7,811 nt of DNA from Bacteroidota bacterium (GCA_023443765.1 JAEZTA010000160.1:1-7811), one strand, 5' to 3'; counted from the first letter of the stretch, positions 1-5,884 are shown. Notes: generated by a model from the letters alone, not told the origin. Numbers and translations are program-made.

Positions 1-80
1 TCCGACTTGACCATCTTGATGCACTTGGTGAACTGCTTACCCGTGCCGGTTTTCAGTGTTGCGACTACTTTCTTTGCCAT
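1..80 (-). CDS. DUF4295 domain protein, N-terminal part (runs off the left edge)
   Basis: The first 26 codons of a leftward gene are visible, starting at the ATG at 78-80. The peptide opens MAKKVVATLKTGTGKQ and is rich in lysine, with no signal peptide. This matches the start of the small basic DUF4295 protein (about 50 residues) that Bacteroidetes carry directly after rpmG. Its function is not established; its place after two ribosomal protein genes and its charge suggest a ribosome-linked role (inference). It lies 12 nt after the rpmG stop codon and is surely co-transcribed with rpmB and rpmG. The C-terminal half is outside the window. Confidence 0.85.
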   Translation of the reverse strand, partial: MAKKVVATLKTGTGKQFTKCIKMVKS

Positions 81-92
81 AGAGCTTCTTTA

Positions 93-275
93 CTATTTGA
101 TTTCACGGTGAACGGTAACCCGCTTGAGGAAAGGATTGTACTTCTTACGCTCCAGACGATCGGGGGTGTTTTTCTTGTTCTTGGTGGTGATGTAACGGGA
201 CATTCCCGCAACGCCGCTCTCTTTTTGTTCGGTGCACTCGAGGATGACCTGAACTCTGTTGCCTTTCTTTGCCAT
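93..275 (-). CDS. rpmG: 50S ribosomal protein L33
   Basis: This encodes a complete 60-residue L33, a small protein of the large ribosomal subunit near the E site. The whole protein is family-like: MAKKGNRVQVILECTE at the start, SRYITTKNKKNTPDRLE in the middle and a basic KYNPFLKR segment near the end. It has a single cysteine (C14) and no CxxC pairs, so it is the zinc-free (C-minus) form of L33. It starts 16 nt after rpmB and ends 12 nt before the DUF4295 gene, so the three form one operon read from the promoter before rpmB. No second, zinc-binding L33 copy is in the window. Confidence 0.97.
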   Translation of the reverse strand: MAKKGNRVQVILECTEQKESGVAGMSRYITTKNKKNTPDRLERKKYNPFLKRVTVHREIK

Positions 276-291
276 TTGTTACTCGTTGTTT

Positions 292-525
292 TTAGTACAC
301 GCTTTTGGGTGCGGCAGCTTCGCGCAGAGCGACTGCGAGCCCTTTCTTGTTAATTGTTTTCATGCCGGCGGCGGATACCTTCAGGGTAATCCAGCGACCC
401 TCCTGCTCGGACCAGAAGCGCTTGGTTTTCAGATTGGGACTGAATTTGCGCTTGGTCTTGTGGTGCGAGTGCGAGACATTGTTGCCCACAATCGCTACCT
501 TGCCTGTGATTTCGCAAACTTTCAT
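292..525 (-). CDS. rpmB: 50S ribosomal protein L28
   Basis: This encodes a 77-residue L28 of the large ribosomal subunit. It starts MKVCEITGKVAIVGNNVSHS and shows the conserved NNVSHSHHKTKR segment, the RFWSEQEGRW tract and a C-terminal part running through MKTINKKGL, all typical of L28. The start at 523-525 is chosen because the protein then begins exactly where family members begin. An in-frame ATG 23 codons upstream (592-594) would lie in the -33 promoter box and give an unrelated leader. The 15 nt before the ATG are almost all A on the coding strand, the usual Bacteroidetes leader without Shine-Dalgarno sequence. It is the first gene of the rpmB-rpmG-DUF4295 operon. Confidence 0.97.
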   Translation of the reverse strand: MKVCEITGKVAIVGNNVSHSHHKTKRKFSPNLKTKRFWSEQEGRWITLKVSAAGMKTINKKGLAVALREAAAPKSVY

Positions 526-564
526 TGTTTGATTTTTTTTGGTTAAAACCCGGTTAAGGGAGTG

Positions 565-595
565 CAAATATACAACCTTTTCGGCAAATAGCAAA
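565..595 (-). promoter_or_regulatory. rpmB operon promoter, Bacteroidetes primary-sigma type
   Basis: On the minus strand a TTTG box (592-595) is followed after exactly 19 nt by TATATTTG (565-572). This is a perfect fit to the Bacteroidetes -33/-7 consensus TTTG-N19-TAnnTTTG. Transcription should start near 558-561, giving a leader of about 35 nt before the rpmB ATG. The -33 box overlaps the right edge of a palindrome at 593-608, so terminator-like and promoter sequences share bases here. Confidence 0.88.
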
Positions 596-634
596 GACGG
601 CCGTCTTTTTTTTCGGCCGGAGGCCCGATTCGGG
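593..634. terminator. Palindrome cluster between the kinase gene and rpmB, possible terminator
   Basis: The gap after the kinase stop codon holds three short dyads. One is a perfect 16-bp palindrome (593-608, AAAGACGG/CCGTCTTT) with eight T residues at 606-613 on the plus strand. The others are GGCC-GGA-GGCC (615-625) and CCCGA-T-TCGGG (624-634). In plus orientation the first looks like an A-tract/stem/T-tract terminator, but no rightward gene ends here. In the minus orientation needed for the kinase gene its tail is only TTTGCTATTTG. It may end kinase transcription weakly. The palindrome has no true loop, so a stable RNA hairpin is uncertain. Confidence 0.4.
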
Positions 635-646
635 GGCGAATAGGGG

Positions 647-2587
647 CTATTTGACGGGAATGGTCAGCAGGAATCGTGCGCCGGGAGCATGTCCCGTGTC
701 GAGACGCACGTCGCCGCCCAATGCCCGTGCGATCAGCCGGCTGACGGACAATCCGAGCCCCAACCCCTGGGTGAAAGTGTCGAGTTTGACGAACCGTTCG
801 AAAATGTGTTCCTGTTCGCCTTCGGGAACCCCCGGGCCGAAGTCCGTGACGGCGAAGGTGATGCTGCGTTCATCCTCGGACAGTTCGTAGGAGAGCGTGG
901 CTCCCTTTGCCGGGTCGGTAAAACGGACGGCGTTGCGCAGCAACTCGGTGAGTGCCTTGGAGAGCAGGAGGCCCGATGTCTGGAACCGGAACTGCTCCCG
1001 GCCCGGCCGGAACCGGATTTCGACTTGCTGCTGTTCGCTTTTCGCAATGTTGTGAATACACTCCAGGCAGCAGGCGTTGATCTCCACCGGGGCGGTTGCC
1101 GGCGGATTGTCGGACGATTCGAGGTCAGCGATATAAAGCACGTCGTTCACCAGTTTTTGCAGGTTGCCGCTGTTTTCCCAGATGATGTCGATGTAGGCGC
1201 TGCGCTCGGGATCGTCGTCTTCGGCGGTCGAGGCCAGTTCGGCAAACCCGACGATCGAGTTCAGCGGCGTGTTGATTTCATGGGTGATGTTGCGGATGAA
1301 AACGCTCTTCATCCGGTTGGCCTCCTCGGCGGCGCGCTTGGCATGGGCCAGGTGGCGGTTGAGGCGCGTCAGGATGACGATGAAGGCCGTAGCCAGCAGC
1401 AGGATGATGACCAGTCCGATTTCGAATACGCGCGACCTGCGGAGCCGCTCCTCCTGGACCTGTTGCTGGGCCGCGATTTTTTCCCGGTCGAGGCGTTCGA
1501 CATCGAGCAGCGTGGCGAACTCGCCCAGCGTCTGCTGGTTATCGGTCTCGTACTTCTCCTTCATGAGGTTTATTTCCTGGAACAGGTCCTCGGCAGCAGC
1601 CTTATAATCGCCGAGTCTGTAGTTGATTTCAGCCCGGTATCCGAGTATCGGGATGCGGAAATAATGCTGGGATATTTTCGTACTGTCGTTCTGGCACTCC
1701 TCCTTGTCGTAAATCTCCAGAAGCCGGTTGGTAATGGCGAGCGCTTTGTGAAGTTCTCCGCTCCTTTTATAAATTGAGATTCTGACTTCGTTGATCTTGC
1801 TTTCCGAGATGTCGCCGTTGTCCTCTTTCTGAACCTCGTTGAGCAACTGATTTGCCCGTACGTATTGCCCTGCAACCGCATAACGTTTCGCTTCGGCGAC
1901 CTTGATGCGCAGGATGTGTTCGGGCAGCAGGATGGTTTTCCGGGCTTTGGCAAATGCTTCGTCGGCTTTGTTGAAATCGTTCAAAAGCGTATATACCTCG
2001 CCCAGTTGCAGGTAAATGTAGGAAACGTCGATGCCTTTCAGGCTGTTTTGTTCGATCTGTTCGACTCCCTTGGCATAGGCTTCGGCTGCCTGTTCGCTCA
2101 GTCCCTTGGTTCGGTAGATGTGCCCCAGTTGTTTGTAAGCCTCGGCGATGCCGGGTTTGTAGTCGTCGCTGATTGCCTGGTTCCGGTAACGTTCCAGTTC
2201 GTATTGGGCCAGCGTATATTTGCTGAATGTGGTGTAATAGCCGATCAGGCGTGTCCAGACAAAATAATAATGTACCAGCTGGTTGTGCTGACGGGTAAAT
2301 TGCTGGGTCCGCTCGACCCATACCTTGAGCGAATCGAGATTGGCTGTAAAATAGTAGTAGTCGGTTTTCAGGCAGAGCGCCACGGCCTGCATCCGCGGGT
2401 TCTGCTGCTGCTCGGCGAGCCGGAACATGGTGTCGGCTTTCAGCGGCATTTCCGGGTCTTGTTTGTGGCGGTTACACCAGCGGTAATAGGCGACCAGCGT
2501 ACTGTCGAGCCCGTCGGCCGCAGTTTGGGCGGCAACCGGCGATAGGTATGCTACCAGAAGAACCAGGATCAGCAGGGCTTTTTTCAT
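647..2587 (-). CDS. TPR-containing membrane sensor histidine kinase
   Basis: This encodes a 646-residue two-component sensor kinase. Residues 1-21 form a signal peptide (MKKALLILVLLVAYLSPVAAQ). Residues about 30-345 are an exported helical region with TPR-like repeats, clearest at 143-215 (repeated G-x-Y, A-x-x-x-Y/F patterns). A charged coiled coil (about 362-387) leads into one membrane helix at about 388-408. The cytoplasmic kinase core follows: H-box with phospho-acceptor H436 (ITHEINTPL), N-box N552 (LLRNAVRFT), G1 box DFGPG 582-586, F-box FERF 596-599 and G2 box GLGLGLS 608-614. All catalytic motifs are intact and the protein ends straight after the ATPase domain, so no receiver or DNA-binding domain is fused. 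No response regulator is next to it, so it is an orphan kinase here. The signal it senses cannot be read from sequence. It starts 81 nt after the lipoprotein-like amidase gene, so it may be co-transcribed or have its own weak promoter. Confidence 0.93.
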   Translation of the reverse strand: MKKALLILVLLVAYLSPVAAQTAADGLDSTLVAYYRWCNRHKQDPEMPLKADTMFRLAEQQQNPRMQAVALCLKTDYYYFTANLDSLKVWVERTQQFTRQHNQLVHYYFVWTRLIGYYTTFSKYTLAQYELERYRNQAISDDYKPGIAEAYKQLGHIYRTKGLSEQAAEAYAKGVEQIEQNSLKGIDVSYIYLQLGEVYTLLNDFNKADEAFAKARKTILLPEHILRIKVAEAKRYAVAGQYVRANQLLNEVQKEDNGDISESKINEVRISIYKRSGELHKALAITNRLLEIYDKEECQNDSTKISQHYFRIPILGYRAEINYRLGDYKAAAEDLFQEINLMKEKYETDNQQTLGEFATLLDVERLDREKIAAQQQVQEERLRRSRVFEIGLVIILLLATAFIVILTRLNRHLAHAKRAAEEANRMKSVFIRNITHEINTPLNSIVGFAELASTAEDDDPERSAYIDIIWENSGNLQKLVNDVLYIADLESSDNPPATAPVEINACCLECIHNIAKSEQQQVEIRFRPGREQFRFQTSGLLLSKALTELLRNAVRFTDPAKGATLSYELSEDERSITFAVTDFGPGVPEGEQEHIFERFVKLDTFTQGLGLGLSVSRLIARALGGDVRLDTGHAPGARFLLTIPVK

Positions 2588-2668
2588 TACATTTTGGCCT
2601 AAAAACGGTTGGGGTTAGCCTGAAAAATGGATTCGAACAAATGAAAAGGGGATTGATCCGCTTTTTTC

Positions 2669-3220
2669 TCAGGGATTATAACGTACGGTGTTTTCCTGTT
2701 TCAATTCCTCTTCGAGCAGCGCGATGGCTGCCGTTCCGGATTTGCGGATGACCTTGCTGCGGTCGCCTTTCACATGGATGAGCCGTGCTATGGTCCGCTC
2801 GGGCGAACTGACGGCGATCCACACCGACCCGACCGGGAGTTCGGGCGTTCCGCCCGTGGGGCCTGCAATGCCGGTGGAGGCGATGCCGTAGTGGGCGTCG
2901 GCGGCCAGACGGACGCCTTCGGCCATCAGGCAGGCCACCTGTTTGCTCACTACGCCGTAGCGGGCAATGGTGTCCTGGGAAACATTCAGCAGACGTTGTT
3001 TCGTCTGGTTCCAGTAAGCTACCACGCCGCCTTTGAAATAGGCCGATGCGCCGGGCATGGCCGTAAACCGCGCGGCGATCGCACCGCCCGTGCAGCTTTC
3101 GGCTACGGCGAGCGTCTGCGTGCGGTCTGTCAGTAGCTGATGAACGCTTGTTTCGGGGTTGGAGCAGTCGCAGGAGGCTGTCAGAGCGCATACGGCCAGC
3201 AAGACGAGCAGTTTATTCAT
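2669..3220 (-). CDS. CinA C-terminal-type (NMN amidase) protein with lipoprotein-like signal peptide
   Basis: This 183-residue protein consists of one CinA C-terminal (PncC-like) amidohydrolase domain behind an export signal. The N-terminus MNKLLVLLAVCALTASC has a lysine, a hydrophobic core and a lipobox-like TASC ending at C17, as in Bacteroidetes lipoproteins; Asp follows at +2. The domain (about 25-175) keeps AESCTGG 40-46 (S42), Tyr69 and Lys74 in the YWNQTK segment, and STGIAGPTGG 115-124, which are the hallmark residues of the family. That family converts nicotinamide mononucleotide to nicotinate mononucleotide plus ammonia in the cytosol. By hand alignment it is about 59% identical without gaps to residues 264-410 of the neighbouring CinA, whose gene ends 16 nt upstream. 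No alternative ATG exists before the catalytic motif, so the signal sequence is part of the gene. If exported, its substrate would be extracytoplasmic; that is inference. The -3 residue of the lipobox is Thr rather than Leu/Val/Ile, so lipidation is likely but not certain. Confidence 0.85.
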   Translation of the reverse strand: MNKLLVLLAVCALTASCDCSNPETSVHQLLTDRTQTLAVAESCTGGAIAARFTAMPGASAYFKGGVVAYWNQTKQRLLNVSQDTIARYGVVSKQVACLMAEGVRLAADAHYGIASTGIAGPTGGTPELPVGSVWIAVSSPERTIARLIHVKGDRSKVIRKSGTAAIALLEEELKQENTVRYNP

Positions 3221-3236
3221 GGTTGGTTGGTGAGTT

Positions 3237-4478
3237 TTAGTTTCCGTTGAGGCAGTCGCGCAGCAGGCCGAGGGCGAAGGCGCTGGCGCGGTCGATGATT
3301 TGCCCCCGGTCGGTGCCGCACTGTTTGAGGATAGCGACCGTCCGGGTGGGCGTCGCCACGGCGATCCAGACCGTGCCGACGGGTTTTTCCGCCGAGCCGC
3401 CCGTGGGGCCTGCGATGCCGGTGGTCGCAACGGCGTAGTCGGAGCCGGCCGCACGGCGGGCGCCTTCGGCCATCTGGCGGGCCACCTGCTCGCTCACGGC
3501 GCCGTGGCGCGCGATGTCTTCGGCATGGACACCCAGAAGTTTGACCTTCGAGTCGTTGCTGTACGACACTACACCGCAAAGGAAGTAGGCCGATGCACCG
3601 GGCATGGCCGTAAACCGTGCGGCGATCGAGCCGCCCGTGCAACTTTCGGCCACGGCGAGCGTCAGCCCCCGCTGGGTGAGTATTTTGTGTATCACCTCCT
3701 GCATGGTTGCGGTTTCGAACCCGAGAATGTTGTGGGGGATGATCTTGCGCAGGGCCTCGAACTGCTGTTCGATCTCTCTGGCGACGCTCTCGCCTTCGAC
3801 TTCGTAGGCCGACAGGCGCAGGCGTACCGCACCCGGATTGGGCAGGTAGGCCAGTTTCAGGTATGGAGGCAGGGCGTTTTCCCACGCCTCGATCCGCTCG
3901 GCGAGCATCGACTCGGCAAGTCCGGCGGTGATCATCGTCCGGTGAACGATCTGCCGCAGGGAGAAATGGGCTTTCAGGCGGGGCATCACTTCGTCTTCCA
4001 TCAGGTGCTCCATTTCGAACGGCACGCCTGGCAGCGAGACGATCACATGGCCGTCGCGCTCGAACCACATGCCCGGGGCTGTGCCGTGGGCATTGAACAG
4101 TACCGTGCAGCATGCCGGAACCATCGCCTGCGAGCGGTTGAGTTCGTTGAACCCGATACCGCGTTCGGTGAGCATCTTTTCGACGTGGTCCGCCACGCGC
4201 TGATCGTGACGCATTTCGCAGTGGAACATCTCCGCGAGGGTCTTCTTGGTGATGTCGTCCTTCGTGGGGCCGAGGCCTCCCGTGATGATCGTCACCTCCG
4301 AACCGGCGAGGGCCTTCTCCGCAGTTTCGATGATCTGCGCCCGGTCGTCGCCGATCGAGATTTTCTCGCGGACCACGATGCCCGCCGCATTGAGGTGTTT
4401 GGCGATGGATACCGAGTTGGTATCCACGATCTGTCCGATGAGTATTTCATCGCCGATGGTGAGGATTGTGGCTTTCAT
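3237..4478 (-). CDS. cinA: CinA, two-domain nicotinamide-nucleotide amidase
   Basis: This 413-residue protein has the full CinA architecture. Residues about 4-170 form the MoaB/MogA-like domain with TIGDEIL near the start, TGGLGPTKDD 66-75 and NAHGTAPGM 129-137; in characterised CinA proteins this domain hydrolyses ADP-ribose. A linker (about 175-255) leads to the NMN deamidase domain (about 260-410) with AESCTGG 277-283 (S279), Tyr306, Lys311 and TTGIAGPTGG 352-361. Together the domains act in pyridine-nucleotide recycling; the name comes from competence induction in other phyla. There is no signal peptide, so it is cytosolic. The start at 4476-4478 is chosen because MKATILTIGDE is the usual family N-terminus; an in-frame ATG at 4614-4616 would add an Arg/Pro-rich leader overlapping pyrD. 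It begins 10 nt after the pyrD stop and is followed after 16 nt by the lipoprotein-like paralogue, so the three genes form an operon. Confidence 0.96.
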   Translation of the reverse strand: MKATILTIGDEILIGQIVDTNSVSIAKHLNAAGIVVREKISIGDDRAQIIETAEKALAGSEVTIITGGLGPTKDDITKKTLAEMFHCEMRHDQRVADHVEKMLTERGIGFNELNRSQAMVPACCTVLFNAHGTAPGMWFERDGHVIVSLPGVPFEMEHLMEDEVMPRLKAHFSLRQIVHRTMITAGLAESMLAERIEAWENALPPYLKLAYLPNPGAVRLRLSAYEVEGESVAREIEQQFEALRKIIPHNILGFETATMQEVIHKILTQRGLTLAVAESCTGGSIAARFTAMPGASAYFLCGVVSYSNDSKVKLLGVHAEDIARHGAVSEQVARQMAEGARRAAGSDYAVATTGIAGPTGGSAEKPVGTVWIAVATPTRTVAILKQCGTDRGQIIDRASAFALGLLRDCLNGN

Positions 4479-4488
4479 GACCGGATGG

Positions 4489-5643
4489 TTACTGATTTTC
4501 CGTAGATTCCTGCGGGGTTTGCAGGGCGTCGGTAGCTCCGGGGAGTTCGGAATCTCCGGCTTTCGGGGCGGGGACGGCCGTTTGGGCGGTTGCGGCGGCC
4601 TTCTGCGCTTCCGCATCGGCGATCAGCGCCCGGCACACCTCCTTGACGATTCCGGGACCGTTGTAGACGTAGCCCGTGTAGAGCTGCACGAGGTCGGCCC
4701 CGGCGTCGAGCATGGCCCGCACGTCGTCGGCCGACATCACTCCGCCGACGCCGATGATGGGGTAGTTCCCGCCCGAACGGGTGTGTACGCGGCGTACGAC
4801 CTCCACGGCACGGCGGGTGAGCGGTGCGCCGCTGAGGCGTCCGCTGCCGATCTTGTCGAGCGATGCGCGGCTCGTATGCAGTCCCGTGCGGTTGTGGGTC
4901 CCGTTGGTGGCCACGATGCCGTCGAGCGGCGTTTCGAGCAACACGTCGGTGATCTGGTCGATCACCTCGTCGGACATGTCGGGCGAGATTTTGAGCATGA
5001 TCGGCCGGAACTGGTTCTGCCCGCGCCGGAAATCGAACAGCGGGTTGAGTATCTGGAGGATATGCTCGCGCGTATGCGTCAGCCCTTCGCGGCAGGCGTT
5101 GTCGCAACTGATATTTACGGTGAAATAGTCCGCATACTGGTAGAGACTGCGGAACAGTTTGAGGTAGTCGGCCGGGGCGTTCTCGGCGGGCGTTGCGGTG
5201 TTTTTGCCGATGTTGCAGCCCACGATCACCCCGTCATGCGGACGCCGGAGGTGGCGGATGGTGGCATCGAGGCCGCGGTTCGAAAGCCCGATGCGGTTGA
5301 TGATGGCGTTGTCCTTGGGCAGCCGGAAAACCCGGGGCCGGGGATTGCCCGGCTGCGGGCGGGGCGTCACAGTCCCCACTTCGATGAATCCGAATCCCAG
5401 GGCGGCCAGTTCGCGGAACGCCTCGCCATTGCGGTCGAATCCGGCGGCCAGTCCGATGGGGTTGGCGAAACGGATGCCGAAGACCTCGCGTTCGAGCGCG
5501 GGGTGTTTCACGGCATAACACTTGCGCAGCAGCCAGCGGCCGCCGGGGATCAGCCCGATGATACGTAGCAACAGCATCACCACATGATGGGCCCGCTCGA
5601 TGGTGAGCGAGAAAAGCACGGGCTTTATGAATCTTCGGTACAT
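4489..5643 (-). CDS. pyrD: Dihydroorotate dehydrogenase, quinone-dependent (class 2)
   Basis: This 384-residue enzyme oxidises dihydroorotate to orotate in pyrimidine synthesis, passing electrons through FMN to membrane quinone. The N-terminal helical region (about 1-45) is the membrane-associating quinone tunnel that defines class 2. The FMN/substrate core follows: NPIGLAAGFD 61-70, GFIEVGTVTPRPQPGN 85-100, INRIGLSN 115-122, NIGKN 144-148, the catalytic loop NISCDN 177-182, LKISPD 217-222 (Lys218), ATNGT 245-249, GVGGV 298-302 and the phosphate loop YTGYVYNGPG 322-331. The position that is serine in E. coli and human class 2 enzymes is Cys180 here, as in class 1 enzymes, and the following Pro is Asp181. 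After about residue 340 there is an extra Ala/Pro/Gln/Glu-rich tail of about 40 residues. The start MYRRFIKPVLF matches the family; an ATG 17 codons upstream (5692-5694) lies inside the promoter repeat. It heads the pyrD-cinA-cinA2 operon. Confidence 0.94.
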   Translation of the reverse strand: MYRRFIKPVLFSLTIERAHHVVMLLLRIIGLIPGGRWLLRKCYAVKHPALEREVFGIRFANPIGLAAGFDRNGEAFRELAALGFGFIEVGTVTPRPQPGNPRPRVFRLPKDNAIINRIGLSNRGLDATIRHLRRPHDGVIVGCNIGKNTATPAENAPADYLKLFRSLYQYADYFTVNISCDNACREGLTHTREHILQILNPLFDFRRGQNQFRPIMLKISPDMSDEVIDQITDVLLETPLDGIVATNGTHNRTGLHTSRASLDKIGSGRLSGAPLTRRAVEVVRRVHTRSGGNYPIIGVGGVMSADDVRAMLDAGADLVQLYTGYVYNGPGIVKEVCRALIADAEAQKAAATAQTAVPAPKAGDSELPGATDALQTPQESTENQ

Positions 5644-5663
5644 TTTTTTCGAAGTAATTGCCG

Positions 5664-5695
5664 CAAAGATAGTGCAAGGCGAGTGCAGAAGCAAA
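5664..5695 (-). promoter_or_regulatory. Promoter-proximal module for pyrD (repeat unit 1)
   Basis: On the minus strand TTTG (5692-5695) is followed after 20 nt by TATCTTTG (5664-5671), one nt off the ideal 19-nt spacing. Transcription would start near 5659, giving a leader of only about 16 nt ending in an A-rich stretch before the pyrD ATG. This is the most likely pyrD promoter. The -33 box lies in a 26-bp dyad (5685-5710, 12-nt arms with one mismatch), a possible operator. Confidence 0.65.
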
Positions 5696-5737
5696 TTTAT
5701 TTGCTTTTGCCGAGCCGCCGCCTATCTAAGGCGAAGC

Positions 5738-5769
5738 CAAAGATAGTGCAAACGGGATGCAGAAACAAA
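5738..5769 (-). promoter_or_regulatory. Second promoter-like module upstream of pyrD (repeat unit 2)
   Basis: This has the same layout as unit 1: TTTG (5766-5769), 20 nt, TATCTTTG (5738-5745), pointing left to pyrD. RNA starting here would have a leader of about 90 nt carrying all of unit 1. The -7 box is one arm of a dyad (5722-5746) made of CTATCT / AGATAG around GGC-GAA-GCC. Whether it is active is unknown. Confidence 0.45.
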
Positions 5770-5812
5770 TTTATTCGCCGCTTGCCGAGCCGCCGCCTAT
5801 CCAAGGCGAAGC

Positions 5813-5844
5813 CAAAGATAGTGAAAACCGGGTGCGAAACCAAA
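5813..5844 (-). promoter_or_regulatory. Third promoter-like module upstream of pyrD (repeat unit 3)
   Basis: TTTG (5841-5844), 20 nt, then TATCTTTG (5813-5820) on the minus strand repeats the spacing of the other two modules, although the bases between the boxes have drifted. The -7 box again overlaps a dyad (5797-5821), with one mismatch in the outer arm. It lies about 50 nt beyond the pdxB stop codon and reads away from pdxB toward pyrD. Confidence 0.4.
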
Positions 5845-5884
5845 TTTATTACGACTATACTATTGCTGTTCCCGGGGCAAGTGG

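Larger units (their letters stand above)
5665..5850. repeat. Tandem 74-75 bp direct repeat, two full copies and one partial
   Basis: Unit 1 is 5665-5738, unit 2 is 5739-5813 and partial unit 3 is 5814-5850. Units 1 and 2 share the blocks AAAGATAGTGCAA, TGCAGAA, CAAATTTATT, a 20-nt GC-rich block ending in CGCCGCCTATC, and AAGGCGAAGCC, about 61 of 75 positions. Unit 3 keeps AAAGATAGTG and CAAATTTATT and then stops. The gap between pyrD and pdxB is thus almost wholly repeat. The units carry promoter-like boxes and a dyad each and contain no credible gene. They resemble intergenic repeats I recall from other Bacteroidales genomes, but I could not check this. Confidence 0.9.

Noticed and set aside
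526..594. 23-residue N-terminal extension of L28
   Set aside because: It would begin inside the promoter -33 box and has no counterpart in the family; the A-rich leader points to the ATG at 523-525.
689..1777. 362-codon open frame on the plus strand
   Set aside because: It lies fully antisense to the histidine kinase, whose motifs are unmistakable, and its translation shows no family motif. It is a high-GC shadow frame.
2588..2668. Separate strong promoter for the kinase gene
   Set aside because: A TTTG near 2640 is followed at about 20 nt by TAACCCCA, which mismatches the -7 consensus at four positions. I could not support a promoter call.
4479..4616. 46-residue N-terminal extension of CinA
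   Set aside because: It is an Arg/Pro-rich out-of-frame reading of the pyrD tail; the family N-terminus is MKATILTIGDE at 4478.
4246..5568. 440-codon open frame on the plus strand
   Set aside because: It runs antisense across both cinA and pyrD, has a composition skewed to Gly, Arg, Val and Asp, and resembles no known family.
5665..5850. CRISPR array
   Set aside because: There are only 2.5 copies, the units adjoin without spacers, and the drifting parts lie inside the unit. This is a tandem repeat with promoter boxes.
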